64,000 nt of DNA from JAPUEK01 sp963815355 (lineage in GTDB: Bacteria > Pseudomonadota > Alphaproteobacteria > Rhodobacterales > Rhodobacteraceae), in NCBI GenBank assembly GCA_963815355.1, contig CAWFGJ010000008.1, forward strand, positions 1 through 64,000, in the 5' to 3' direction. Below the pieces are notes generated by a model, which saw only the letters and a program-made list of their open reading frames with translations, searched no databases and was not told the origin of the DNA. How positions within the stretch are numbered: position 1 is the first letter of the stretch; each line of letters starts with the position of its first letter. Below, piece after piece: positions 25,715 through 33,704 of this stretch. A program made the position numbers and the translations under genes.

Positions 25715-26484
25715 TGGATCTGCAAATCAAAGGCAAACGCGCGCTGGTCATGGGGGCAAGCCGGGGTCTGGGCCGCGCCGTGGCCGAAGGCCTGCTGGCT
25801 GAAGGGGTTGAGGTCATCGCCGTCGCGCGCAAGACCGATGGCATCACCGCTTGGGGCGCGGGCAACCCCGCCCTGACGGCGGTGGCGGCGGATCTGTCGG
25901 ATTTGGCCTCCATCGACGCGCTGGCCGATCTGGTGCTGGCGCGGGGCGGGGTGGATATCCTCGTCAACAACTCGGGCGGGCCACCCCCCGGTGCGGCGGC
26001 GGCGACCGCGCGCGCCGCGTGGATCGGGCAGTTTGAAGCGATGGCCGCCAATCTGTTCCACCTGACCGGGCGCCTGTTGCCGGGGATGCGGGAACGTCGC
26101 TGGGGGCGGATCATCACCATTGCCTCTTCGGGCGTGGAACAACCGATTGCCAACCTCGCCCTGTCCAACGGCATTCGCGCCGCTGTGGTCGGCTGGTCCA
26201 AGACACTGGCCGCCGAGGTTGCCGCCGATGGGGTGACGGTCAACATCGTGATGCCCGGACGCATCCAGACCACCCGCGTTGACGAATTGGATGCCGCCGC
26301 CGCCAGCCGCACCGACAGCACCCTTGACGCGGTGCGCAAAGCCTCTGCCGCGGCGATCCCGGCGGGCCGCTATGGCCTGCCAGAGGAATTCGCCTCGATG
26401 GTGGTCTATCTGGCCTCACAACAGGCCTCTTATGTGACGGGCAGCCGGTTGCGGGTGGATGGCGGGTCGATCCGGTCAATCTGA
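25714..26484 (+). CDS. SDR-family oxidoreductase with atypical active site
   Basis: The 256-residue protein has a clear short-chain dehydrogenase fold: the dinucleotide motif VMGASRGLGRAVAEG, the NNSGGPPP variant of the NNAG motif, IASSGVEQP with the catalytic serine, and the C-terminal SYVTGSRLRVDGGSI. The expected Y-x3-K is not seen. The segment is NLALSNGIRAAVVGWSKTLA, where Ser/Asn and Arg occupy the Tyr and Lys positions. It belongs to a variant SDR subgroup or may work with altered chemistry. Its start is fused to the lyase stop (TGATG). It is the last gene of the operon and would act on a keto or hydroxy acid released earlier. Confidence 0.87.
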   Translation: MDLQIKGKRALVMGASRGLGRAVAEGLLAEGVEVIAVARKTDGITAWGAGNPALTAVAADLSDLASIDALADLVLARGGVDILVNNSGGPPPGAAAATARAAWIGQFEAMAANLFHLTGRLLPGMRERRWGRIITIASSGVEQPIANLALSNGIRAAVVGWSKTLAAEVAADGVTVNIVMPGRIQTTRVDELDAAAASRTDSTLDAVRKASAAAIPAGRYGLPEEFASMVVYLASQQASYVTGSRLRVDGGSIRSI

Positions 26485-26512
26485 CGGCGCGCGGCTTTCA
26501 GGGGGCGGGCGA

Positions 26513-27373
26513 TTACAGCCGCACCGTCCCCTCGATCAGGATATGGCTGCGCCCGGCCACAAGGATCTGCCCGGCCCCGGTCGGGTCGGGCAAAAGATGA
26601 ACTTGCCCGTCGCGCCCGACCATCGCGCCCTGCGCCATCAGCGTCGGGCCGGCCAACCGCCCCAACCCGTCCAACCAGCGCGCCACTGCCGCATTCAGCG
26701 CCCCGGTAATCGGGTCTTCCTGACGCGGGCTGCGCGATGACAGCATGCGGATCGTGTAATCCGCCGCCCCATCCTTCGCTGCCCCATCCTTCGCCGCCGC
26801 ACCCAACAGCCCCACCCCAAGGCCCGGCAAACCCAGCACATCGGCGGCGTTGACCGCCAGAACCCCGGCGGCAGAGGTCAGCTCGACCACATGCCAGACC
26901 GACCCGTTGTCCAGAATGGCGGTGTTCTTCACCGAAACGGCAGGAATGCCCAGCGCCGCGCCGATAGAGCGCGCCACCTCAGGCGGCATCGGGGCCACGT
27001 GGGTCGGCGGGGCGACAAAGCCCGGCAAAGCGCCGCCCAGCTTGATCGTCACAAGGCCGATCGCCCCCTCTTGCACAACATGTCCGGGGGCCTTGGATTG
27101 CCCTCCGGCATGCAGCCACGCCGCACAACTGCCCAAAGTGGGGTGCCCGGCAAAGCGCAGCTCTTTGGTGGGGGTGAAGATGCGGATGCGGTAATCGGCA
27201 GCCGGATCGGTGGGCGGCAGCAGATAGGTGGTTTCCGACAGGTTCGTCCATGCGGCGAACGCTTGCATGGTCTGATCGCTCAGGCCCTGCCCGTCCAGAA
27301 CCACGGCCAGACCGTTGCCCATCAGCGGGGTTTCGGTAAACACGTCGCATTGAATGAAACGGCGTTGTTGCAT
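26513..27373 (-). CDS. PhzF-family isomerase/epimerase-like protein
   Basis: This 286-residue protein has the PhzF fold. It starts FIQCDVFTETPLMGNGLAVV, with GNGLAVV in place of GNP(L/A)AV, followed by the catalytic glutamate in NLSETTYLLPP and RFAGHPTLGSCAAW. The second half mirrors the first and contains SPRQEDPITGALNAA. PhzF relatives catalyse proton shifts on small acids. The C-terminal half contains a short KDGA duplication (AAAKDGAAKDGAA). ATG at 27373 is chosen over one 51 bases earlier because it begins the domain. It lies downstream of the FAD oxidoreductase on the same strand with about 105 bases between, so membership of the Liv operon is possible but not certain. Confidence 0.85.
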   Translation of the reverse strand: MQQRRFIQCDVFTETPLMGNGLAVVLDGQGLSDQTMQAFAAWTNLSETTYLLPPTDPAADYRIRIFTPTKELRFAGHPTLGSCAAWLHAGGQSKAPGHVVQEGAIGLVTIKLGGALPGFVAPPTHVAPMPPEVARSIGAALGIPAVSVKNTAILDNGSVWHVVELTSAAGVLAVNAADVLGLPGLGVGLLGAAAKDGAAKDGAADYTIRMLSSRSPRQEDPITGALNAAVARWLDGLGRLAGPTLMAQGAMVGRDGQVHLLPDPTGAGQILVAGRSHILIEGTVRL

Positions 27374-27478
27374 CACTTCGCACCCCCCCTTAGGCCCTGT
27401 CGTCCGCCAGTAAGAACGGGCCAAGCCGTTGTTTCAAGGCCCAAAGCACAGGATCTTTGCCCAGTTCGGCCACGCAGA

Positions 27479-28771
27479 TCAAACCCGCGGGCCGCGCGTC
27501 TCAAGATGATCGCGCAGCATGCTCAGCGGCAAAAGCGCATGCGGGGCAAAGCGCGCCAGCCCGTGCATCGGCAGGGGGGGGGCCACCCGCAACGGCACGG
27601 CAAGAGCCGCCAAGGGCGTGCCCGTGGCCCAGTCGGACAGCTCGCGCCCCATCGCCGTGGACAGCGCGATCCCGCGCCCATTGCAGGCAAACCCCGCAAT
27701 CAGGTTCGGCCCAAGTTCCACCAGACGCGGCAGATAATCCGGCATGACCGAGGCCATGCCCGACCAGCAATAGGCCAGCGGCGGCAGGTCCGGCAGGGCC
27801 AGAAACCGCGCCAGACGCCGATGGATCACGCCGGGAAGCCGCCTGTCCGCCCCTATGGGCAGAATGTTCATACCCCCGCTGATCAACCGGTTCTGCGCGT
27901 CAAAGCGAAAGGTGAACAGGTTGCGGCGGCTATCGGACACCGACTGCCCACCCGGCAATAACCGCGCACGAACGGCGACGGGCAAGGGCTGGGTCGCGAC
28001 CTGAAACACCTTGAGCGGAAAGAAACTCTGCGCCAGCCTTGGCCAAAGCGCCCCGGCGTAGGCATTGGTCGCCATGATCACGCGCCGGGCGCGCACAGGG
28101 CCACCGGGCGTGGCCGCCAACCAGTTTTGCCCCTCGCGCTGCAGGGCGGTCACGGGCGTTTGTTCATGAATCCGTGCGCCCGCCGCCGCCGCTGCCCGCG
28201 CCAGACCGCGCGCATAGGCCACCGGGTTCAGCACGCCGCCCGACCGGTCGATCCAGCCGCCGCGCCAGCCTTCCACCCCGGTCAGGGCGGTGACAGCGCG
28301 GGCGTCCAGCAGTTCCACCGGGCGCTGCAGGGCCGACCATTGCCGCACCCGATCGGCAGCCTTGGCCAAGGCCGCGACGGAATGAGACGGCTGTATCCAG
28401 CCCGATTGCACCGCATCACACGCGATGGCATGGCGGCGGATCAGATCAAAGACCAGATCGCCGCTGCCCGCCGCCATCGCCACCAGCCGCGCGCCCCTTT
28501 CGCCCAAAGCGGCTCGGACCCCGTCGGGATCGACCTTGGCAAAGTTCGGCACGACAAAGCCCGCGTTGCGCCCAGACGCGCCCCAAGCGATGCCATGCGC
28601 CTCAACCAGGATCACGGACAGCCCGGCCTCGGCCGCGTGCAGAGCACTCGACAAGCCCGCAAAGCCGCCGCCGATGATCAGCACATCCGCCTCTGCCGCG
28701 CCCGACAGCGGCGCAAAGCGCGCCAGCGGGGCGGCGGTCGCGTGCCAAAGCGTTGCGGGATCAGCGGTCAT
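27479..28771 (-). CDS. FAD-dependent amine/amino-acid oxidoreductase (DAO family)
   Basis: The 430-residue enzyme belongs to the D-amino-acid oxidase (DAO) superfamily. It has the FAD motif DVLIIGGGFAGLSSALHAAE (residues 28-47) and GIAWGASGRNAGFVVPNF, typical of PuuB-like gamma-glutamylputrescine oxidases and related amine oxidases. The C-terminal GFACNGRGIALSTAMGRELS closes the FAD site. It oxidises an amine or amino acid to an imine or keto product. Start at 28771 overlaps the LivM stop by four bases, placing it at the end of the transporter operon, so its substrate is probably what the transporter imports. The exact amine cannot be read from sequence. Confidence 0.88.
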   Translation of the reverse strand: MTADPATLWHATAAPLARFAPLSGAAEADVLIIGGGFAGLSSALHAAEAGLSVILVEAHGIAWGASGRNAGFVVPNFAKVDPDGVRAALGERGARLVAMAAGSGDLVFDLIRRHAIACDAVQSGWIQPSHSVAALAKAADRVRQWSALQRPVELLDARAVTALTGVEGWRGGWIDRSGGVLNPVAYARGLARAAAAAGARIHEQTPVTALQREGQNWLAATPGGPVRARRVIMATNAYAGALWPRLAQSFFPLKVFQVATQPLPVAVRARLLPGGQSVSDSRRNLFTFRFDAQNRLISGGMNILPIGADRRLPGVIHRRLARFLALPDLPPLAYCWSGMASVMPDYLPRLVELGPNLIAGFACNGRGIALSTAMGRELSDWATGTPLAALAVPLRVAPPLPMHGLARFAPHALLPLSMLRDHLETRGPRV

Positions 28772-29703
28772 CCGCCCCTCCGCCGCGGGCCGAAAAAGCC
28801 CTGTGGTCGCCACAGCAGGATCAGGCACAGCATCACCCCGATCGCCACGATCTGCAACGAGGCCGCACGCGCCTGCCAATCGCCCGGCACCAAAGCAGCC
28901 GTCAAAGCGCCAGAGCCAACCCAGATCGCCCAGACCACGATCGCGCCCAGCACCGCGCCCCGGTTCGACCCGGACCCGCCGACCATCAGCATCGCCCAGA
29001 CCTGAAAGGTCAGCGTGGGCAGATAGTTGTCGGGTGCGATAAAGCCGATGAAATGCGCCTGAACTGCCCCGGCCAGCCCCATCACCGCCCCGCCCACGGC
29101 AAAGGCCTGAATGCGGTAGCTTTGCGCGCTTTTGCCCAAGGCAATGGCCGCGCGCTCATCTTCGCGCAAGGCGCGCAGCACCCGGCCCCAAGGCGAGCGC
29201 GACAGCCGCTGCAGCGCCAGAAAGACCGCCAGTGTGACCGCCGCGACGACGCCCAGATTGGCAAAGTTGAACAGCACCGGCTGATCCTGGACCCCTGCGA
29301 AAGGGCGCGGGATGAAGGCTACGCCAAACGGCCCGCCCGTAAGCCCTTGGGCGTTCAGCGCGATCAGTTGCACCACCACCGCCACCCCAAAGGTGGTGAT
29401 CGCCAGATAGTCCGCCTTTAGCCGCAGCGTGGCATAGCCGGTAAACGCCGCCGCAAGCGCCGCAATCGCCGCCGCCGCGATCCATCCCAGCACAATCGGC
29501 CACCCAAAGCCGCCAATCCGGTCCACCGTGTCGGGCGTGGTCAGGATGGCCGAGCTATAGGCCCCGATCGCCACAAACCCCGCGATGCCCACGTTGAACA
29601 GCCCCGTCAGCCCCCATTGCAGGTTCAGCCCCAAGGTGATCAGCGCAAAGATCAGCGCGGTGGACAGGAAAAACGCGCCGTAGCCCATCAGGTCAATGAT
29701 CAT
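28768..29703 (-). CDS. livM: Branched-chain amino-acid-type ABC permease, LivM
   Basis: The 311-residue permease starts MIIDLMGYGAFFLSTALIFA and has eight or so helices. It shows the LivM signatures LGLNLQWGLTGLFNVGIAGF, RLKADYLAITTFGVAVVVQL and the coupling segment RALREDERAAIALGKSAQSY. It pairs with LivH to form the pore of a HAAT-family importer for amino acids, amides, urea or similar. ATG at 29703 is preferred because it overlaps the LivH stop; a longer upstream open frame lies inside livH. The name denotes the family, not proven leucine transport. Confidence 0.9.
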   Translation of the reverse strand: MIIDLMGYGAFFLSTALIFALITLGLNLQWGLTGLFNVGIAGFVAIGAYSSAILTTPDTVDRIGGFGWPIVLGWIAAAAIAALAAAFTGYATLRLKADYLAITTFGVAVVVQLIALNAQGLTGGPFGVAFIPRPFAGVQDQPVLFNFANLGVVAAVTLAVFLALQRLSRSPWGRVLRALREDERAAIALGKSAQSYRIQAFAVGGAVMGLAGAVQAHFIGFIAPDNYLPTLTFQVWAMLMVGGSGSNRGAVLGAIVVWAIWVGSGALTAALVPGDWQARAASLQIVAIGVMLCLILLWRPQGFFGPRRRGG

Positions 29704-30596
29704 CGCTCTGCCACTCCGAACAGGCCCATCGGGCGCACCAACAAGACGGCCATCAGGATCACAAAGGCCACCGCCGCCCGCCATTCGCCGCCGACAAACT
29801 GCACGGCCGCGGCCTCGGTCAACCCGATGATCAACCCGCCCAACACCGCGCCGGGGATCGACCCGATGCCGCCAAGGATCGCGGCGGCGAACATCGGCAG
29901 CAGCAGGCTTAGCCCCATCAGCGGGCGGATCTGCACCAAGATGCCCACCATGACCCCCGCCGCACAGGCAAGGGCGGCACCGATCACCCAAGTGGTGCGC
30001 ACCACCTTGTCCACGTCGATCCCCACGACCTGCGCCAGCGCGGGGTTCTGGGCATAGGCGCGCATCTCACGCCCGCGCTGGCTGCGCGAGATGAACAGAT
30101 GCATGCCCACCACCAGCCCCAGCGTCAGCACCAGCATGGCCGCCTGATCAGCGGTAACCTTGATGCCAAAGCCAACGGGTTGGGCCATCTGAATGGCGCG
30201 CGAATAATAGGCCGGGCGCGAGGTGGCGATAAACTCCAGCAAACTGCGCAGCGCCATCGACGCGCCGAATGACGCCATCACCACGATGATCGACTGCCCC
30301 CGTGCCCGCAGCCGCGCGAACAGCAGCCAATCCAGCGCCAAGGCCAGCGCCGCCGTCAGCCCCATCGCCACCACCAAAGCCGCGATCAGCGGAAAGCCGA
30401 AGGACAACGGCTTATACGCCGTGCTGCCACCAAAAGCCCCCACAACGGCCAGGGCCGCATAGGCCCCCCAAGCCATGAAGTCGCCGTGCGCGAAGTTGGA
30501 AAAACGCAAGATGGAATAGGTCAGCGTGACCCCGATCGCGCCAAGGCCGATCAAAGACCCCGCGAGCAGCCCATCGAGCAAGAATTGCGGGTTCAT
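29700..30596 (-). CDS. livH: Branched-chain amino-acid-type ABC permease, LivH
   Basis: The 298-residue permease shows LDGLLAGSLIGLGAIGVTLT, the conserved SNFAHGDFMAWGAY block and MRAYAQNPALAQVVGIDVDK, the ATPase-contact loop. It ends with LVRPMGLFG, as in LivH proteins. ATG at 30596 overlaps the LivF stop, and its own stop overlaps the LivM start, so the unit is tightly coupled in the order livG-livF-livH-livM-oxidoreductase. Confidence 0.9.
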   Translation of the reverse strand: MNPQFLLDGLLAGSLIGLGAIGVTLTYSILRFSNFAHGDFMAWGAYAALAVVGAFGGSTAYKPLSFGFPLIAALVVAMGLTAALALALDWLLFARLRARGQSIIVVMASFGASMALRSLLEFIATSRPAYYSRAIQMAQPVGFGIKVTADQAAMLVLTLGLVVGMHLFISRSQRGREMRAYAQNPALAQVVGIDVDKVVRTTWVIGAALACAAGVMVGILVQIRPLMGLSLLLPMFAAAILGGIGSIPGAVLGGLIIGLTEAAAVQFVGGEWRAAVAFVILMAVLLVRPMGLFGVAER

Positions 30597-31318
30597 GACG
30601 CCTCCTTTCGGTGACCAAGATACAGCTCGGCAATCAGCGGATTGTCCCAAAGACTGGCCGCCGGGCCTTCATGCGCCTCATGCCCCTCGACCAGCACATA
30701 GGCGCGGTCGCCGATGGCAAGGGCCGCGCGGGCGTTCTGTTCGACCAGCACGATGGTCAGCCCCGCGCGCCGGATTTCTGACAGCCGCGCGAAGACCTGC
30801 TCAACCAGCAAGGGCGACAGCCCGGCCGAAGGCTCATCCAGCATCAGCACCCGAGGCTGCACCAGCATCGCCCGCGCCACGGCCAGCATCTGGCGCTGCC
30901 CGCCCGACAGGCTGCCCGCCATCAACCCGCGCTGGCGGGCCAAATCGGGGAACATCTGGAACATCTCGTCCACCCGCCCGGCCACCTGCGCGCGCGGCAG
31001 GATCCCGCCCGACACCGCAAGGTTTTCGGCCACCGTCATCAGCGGAAAGATGTTTTCGGTCTGCGGCACAAAGGCCAGCCCCTGCCGGATCTTCAGATGC
31101 GCCGGCACGGCGGTAATATCGCGCCCATCCAGCAGGACCTGCCCGCCCGTGACGGGAACCAACCCGGCTATCGCCTTGATCAGACTTGATTTTCCCGCCC
31201 CGTTCGGGCCAAGGATCACCACGATCTCGCCTTCGTCAGCGTGGATTGAGGCGGATTTGACGATGGGCAAACCCGGCTCATAGCCCGCGATCAGGTCTTT
31301 GACCTCCAGAATGCTCAT
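30593..31318 (-). CDS. livF: HAAT-family ABC ATPase, LivF
   Basis: The 241-residue ATPase has Walker A GPNGAGKSSLIKAI, Q-loop VPQTENIFP, signature LSGGQRQMLAVARAM, Walker B VLMLDEPSAGLSPLLVEQVF and the switch region LVEQNARAALAIGDRAYVL. These are characteristic of LivF. It forms the motor with LivG, whose stop overlaps its start by four bases. Confidence 0.93.
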   Translation of the reverse strand: MSILEVKDLIAGYEPGLPIVKSASIHADEGEIVVILGPNGAGKSSLIKAIAGLVPVTGGQVLLDGRDITAVPAHLKIRQGLAFVPQTENIFPLMTVAENLAVSGGILPRAQVAGRVDEMFQMFPDLARQRGLMAGSLSGGQRQMLAVARAMLVQPRVLMLDEPSAGLSPLLVEQVFARLSEIRRAGLTIVLVEQNARAALAIGDRAYVLVEGHEAHEGPAASLWDNPLIAELYLGHRKEAS

Positions 31319-32085
31319 GCGCTGCCCCCCCCGAGATAGGCCTCGATCACGCGCGGGTCACGCGACACCTCATCGGGGCGGCCTTCAAACAACAGCCCCC
31401 CTTGCGCCATCACCACGATCCGACCGCACAGGCGCGAGACCATGTCGATGTTGTGCTCAATCAGCACAAAGGTCACGCCGCTGGCGTTGATCTGCTGAAT
31501 CCGGGCGATCAGCACCTCCAGAAGCGCGGGGTTCACCCCGGCGGCGGGTTCGTCCAGCAATATAACCTTGGGGTCGGCCATCATCACCCGCGCCAGTTCC
31601 AGCAACTTGCGCTGCCCGCCCGACAGAATGCGCGCGGGGTCCTGCGCCAGGCGGCCCAGCGCCACAAGGTCCAGCAGCGCCATCGCCTTGTCACGGGCGT
31701 CGCGTTCCTCGGCGGCCACCCGGCGGGGGGCGGTGAAATTGGCCCAGAACCGCTCGCCCGTCTGGTGCTGCCGCGCGATCAACATGTTTTCCATCAGCGT
31801 CAGCGCGGGAAACGGCCGCGGTATCTGGAATGTGCGCGCCATGCCCCCCGCAAGGCGGCGATGCGCGGGCTGGTCGGTCACGGGTTGCCCCATCAGGTGG
31901 ATGCTGCCTGACGTCGGCACAACCGATCCCGCAAGCAAATCAAACATCGTGGTCTTGCCCGCGCCATTCGGCCCGATCAGCCCGAGGATCTCACCCGAGG
32001 GAACGGCCAGCGACATGCCTTGAACGGCGGTTACCCCCCCGTACCGCTTGGTCAGATTCCGTGCCTCTAGAACGGTCGGTGCCAT
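31315..32085 (-). CDS. livG: HAAT-family ABC ATPase, LivG
   Basis: The 256-residue ATPase is the first gene of the transporter operon. It shows Walker A GPNGAGKTTMFDLLAGS, the family-typical ARTFQIPRPFPALTLMENML, signature LSGGQRKLLELARVM, Walker B VILLDEPAAGVNP and the switch segment VLIEHNIDMV. Its promoter lies in the 100-base divergent region shared with the GntR gene at 32186, which carries paired TGATCACA sites. Confidence 0.93.
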   Translation of the reverse strand: MAPTVLEARNLTKRYGGVTAVQGMSLAVPSGEILGLIGPNGAGKTTMFDLLAGSVVPTSGSIHLMGQPVTDQPAHRRLAGGMARTFQIPRPFPALTLMENMLIARQHQTGERFWANFTAPRRVAAEERDARDKAMALLDLVALGRLAQDPARILSGGQRKLLELARVMMADPKVILLDEPAAGVNPALLEVLIARIQQINASGVTFVLIEHNIDMVSRLCGRIVVMAQGGLLFEGRPDEVSRDPRVIEAYLGGGSA

Positions 32086-32105
32086 GCTGCCCCTTAAGTC
32101 TGATA

Positions 32106-32130
32106 TGTGATCACACTTGATTTGATCACA
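32106..32130. promoter_or_regulatory. Paired TGATCACA sites, candidate GntR operator
   Basis: TGTGATCACA (32106-32115) is a perfect palindrome and TGATCACA recurs at 32123-32130, fifteen bases further on. Both lie between the diverging livG and GntR genes. The spacing and symmetry fit binding of an FCD-type GntR dimer pair; the regulator at 32186 is the obvious candidate. Confidence 0.5.
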
Positions 32131-32185
32131 GTAGGAGCGTCTAATTGGTCAGGCAAGATGATTCGAAACCGGGGGTCAGACCAGC

Positions 32186-32890
32186 GTGACACTGACGGAC
32201 ACAGCCGCAACCTTGGCCCCGGTTGGCCGCGACACGGTGCAGGACCGGGTCTATACCGAACTGCGCCGCGCCCTGATCGGCGGGCTTTTCGCGCCCGGTC
32301 AGGTGCTGACCATCCGCCAACTGGCCGATGCGCTGGTCACCTCCACCATGCCCGTGCGTGAGGCGTTGGGCCGCCTGATCACCGAACAAGCCATTGAAAT
32401 GCTGCCCAACCGGTCGATCCGGGTGCCGGTGGTGACGATGGAGCGCATCAACGACCTGTTGCGCGCCCGTATCCTGATCGAAGGCGAGGCGATCGCGCTT
32501 GCTGCGGCGCGCATGACCCCGCCGCAGGTGGCAGGCGTCCGCGCGATCATGCTGGAATGGGAAGAACTGCAACTGGGCGGCAATCCCGAAACGGTGGACC
32601 GCGAGGTCACGCTGAACCACGCTTTCCATTTTGCGATTTACCGGGCCTGCGGGTCCGCCGTGCTGCTGCCGATGATCGAAAGCCTGTGGTTGCAATCGGG
32701 CCCGCTGACCCGTGCCGCGATCTATGCCTTCTCAGAGGCTGGGGCACATGACGCTGCGCGCTTTCACCATGACATCGTCAAGGCGCTGGAGGCAGGCGAC
32801 GCCGACAGCGCACGCGCGGCACTCAGCGCCGATATCAGCCGCCCCTTCGCCTATCTTAAAGACAAACTCAGCCAAGAGGCCGCCCCATGA
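32186..32890 (+). CDS. GntR-family (FCD domain) transcriptional regulator
   Basis: A 234-residue regulator with a winged helix at residues 18-75 (TVQDRVYTELRRALIGGLFA, then STMPVREALGRLITEQAIEM) and an FCD effector domain (RARILIEGEAIALAAARM, NHAFHFAIYRACG, HHDIVKALEAGD). It starts with GTG at 32186 behind a GGGGGT ribosome site; the ATG at 32158 is in another frame. It probably controls both the livGFHM-oxidase operon and its own operon, whose next gene overlaps its stop by four bases. Confidence 0.88.
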   Translation: MTLTDTAATLAPVGRDTVQDRVYTELRRALIGGLFAPGQVLTIRQLADALVTSTMPVREALGRLITEQAIEMLPNRSIRVPVVTMERINDLLRARILIEGEAIALAAARMTPPQVAGVRAIMLEWEELQLGGNPETVDREVTLNHAFHFAIYRACGSAVLLPMIESLWLQSGPLTRAAIYAFSEAGAHDAARFHHDIVKALEAGDADSARAALSADISRPFAYLKDKLSQEAAP

Positions 32891-33366
32891 CCCCGTTGCG
32901 TATCCAATCCGAAGCCGCCGGTCTGGACGTGCTGGCCACGTTCCTGCCCGCCAAAGCGCCCGCCAACACGGCCTTCCTGCAGCGCTATCTGCAAAGCCCG
33001 CGCGTTGTGCCGGGCCTGCATGCGATGTGGACCGGACCCGAGATTTCCTGCCCGATCCCGCCTGCCCATCTGGCCGGGGCCGATTGGGCCACCGCCCTGC
33101 CCCCCGAAAACGCCACCCTGCACCCGCAGCCCGGCGATATCGTGCTGGCCTATGTGCCCGCGCGGATGTGGGGCGGCAACCCGGACCCGATCTTTGACAT
33201 CGGCCTGTTTTACGGCCCCGGCGCGCGAATGTTCTTTCCCATCGGCTGGCTGGCCGGCTCTGTCGTGGCGCAGGTCCGCCCCGAAGATCGTGCCGCCCTT
33301 GCCGAGGCCTGCGGCCGCATCCGGCGCAGCGGGGCCTGCGACATCACTTTTAGCGGGGTAGCCTGA
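32887..33366 (+). CDS. DUF3830-like (cyclophilin-fold) protein
   Basis: I recognise this 159-residue protein as similar to the DUF3830 family, which has a cyclophilin-like beta-barrel of unknown function. Features are LDVLATFLPAKAPANTAFLQ, the CPIPPAHL segment, QPGDIVLAYVPARMWGG, and IFDIGLFYGPGARMFFPIGW followed by LAGSVVAQV near the C-terminus. No signal peptide is present, so it is cytoplasmic. It is coupled by ATGA overlaps to the GntR gene before it and to the TIGR04076 gene after it. In this family the barrel may bind a small organic ligand or act as an isomerase; nothing more can be claimed. Confidence 0.7.
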   Translation: MTPLRIQSEAAGLDVLATFLPAKAPANTAFLQRYLQSPRVVPGLHAMWTGPEISCPIPPAHLAGADWATALPPENATLHPQPGDIVLAYVPARMWGGNPDPIFDIGLFYGPGARMFFPIGWLAGSVVAQVRPEDRAALAEACGRIRRSGACDITFSGVA

Positions 33367-33704
33367 TGGACGACAGTTTTGAGCTTTACGACCTGCGCGT
33401 CGAAATCATCGCCCCCGAAGGCGCCAAGATTTACTGCGGCACCGCGGGCGACTGGTTTGAGTTGCGGGGCGAACAGTTGCACCTGCCGCCGGGGCAAAGC
33501 TTTTCGATCTACTCGCTGTCCGCGATCCTGCCGCTGCTGCCTGCCAAACAGCGCCAGACCCATCCGCATGACTGGATGACCTCAGACGCCGAAATCGCCT
33601 GCCCCGATCCGCATTGCCCCTCGCGGCTGCGCATCACCCGGATCGGCAAGCGGGTGTTCTCGCACGCCGACACCACCGCCGTTCCCTTGCCGGAGGAAAA
33701 ATGA
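33366..33704 (+). CDS. TIGR04076-like small conserved protein
   Basis: A 112-residue soluble protein whose middle section, GDWFELRGEQLHLPPGQSFS followed by YSLSAILPLLPAKQR, matches the consensus I know for TIGR04076 proteins. The C-terminal part has a cysteine pair in IACPDPHCPSRLRITRIGKR. Family function is unknown. Members are small and often sit in catabolic operons. One base overlaps the DUF3830 gene (TGATG) and its stop overlaps the aldo/keto reductase start, so it is co-translated with both. It may be an accessory or a binding partner of the reductase. Confidence 0.65.
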   Translation: MDDSFELYDLRVEIIAPEGAKIYCGTAGDWFELRGEQLHLPPGQSFSIYSLSAILPLLPAKQRQTHPHDWMTSDAEIACPDPHCPSRLRITRIGKRVFSHADTTAVPLPEEK

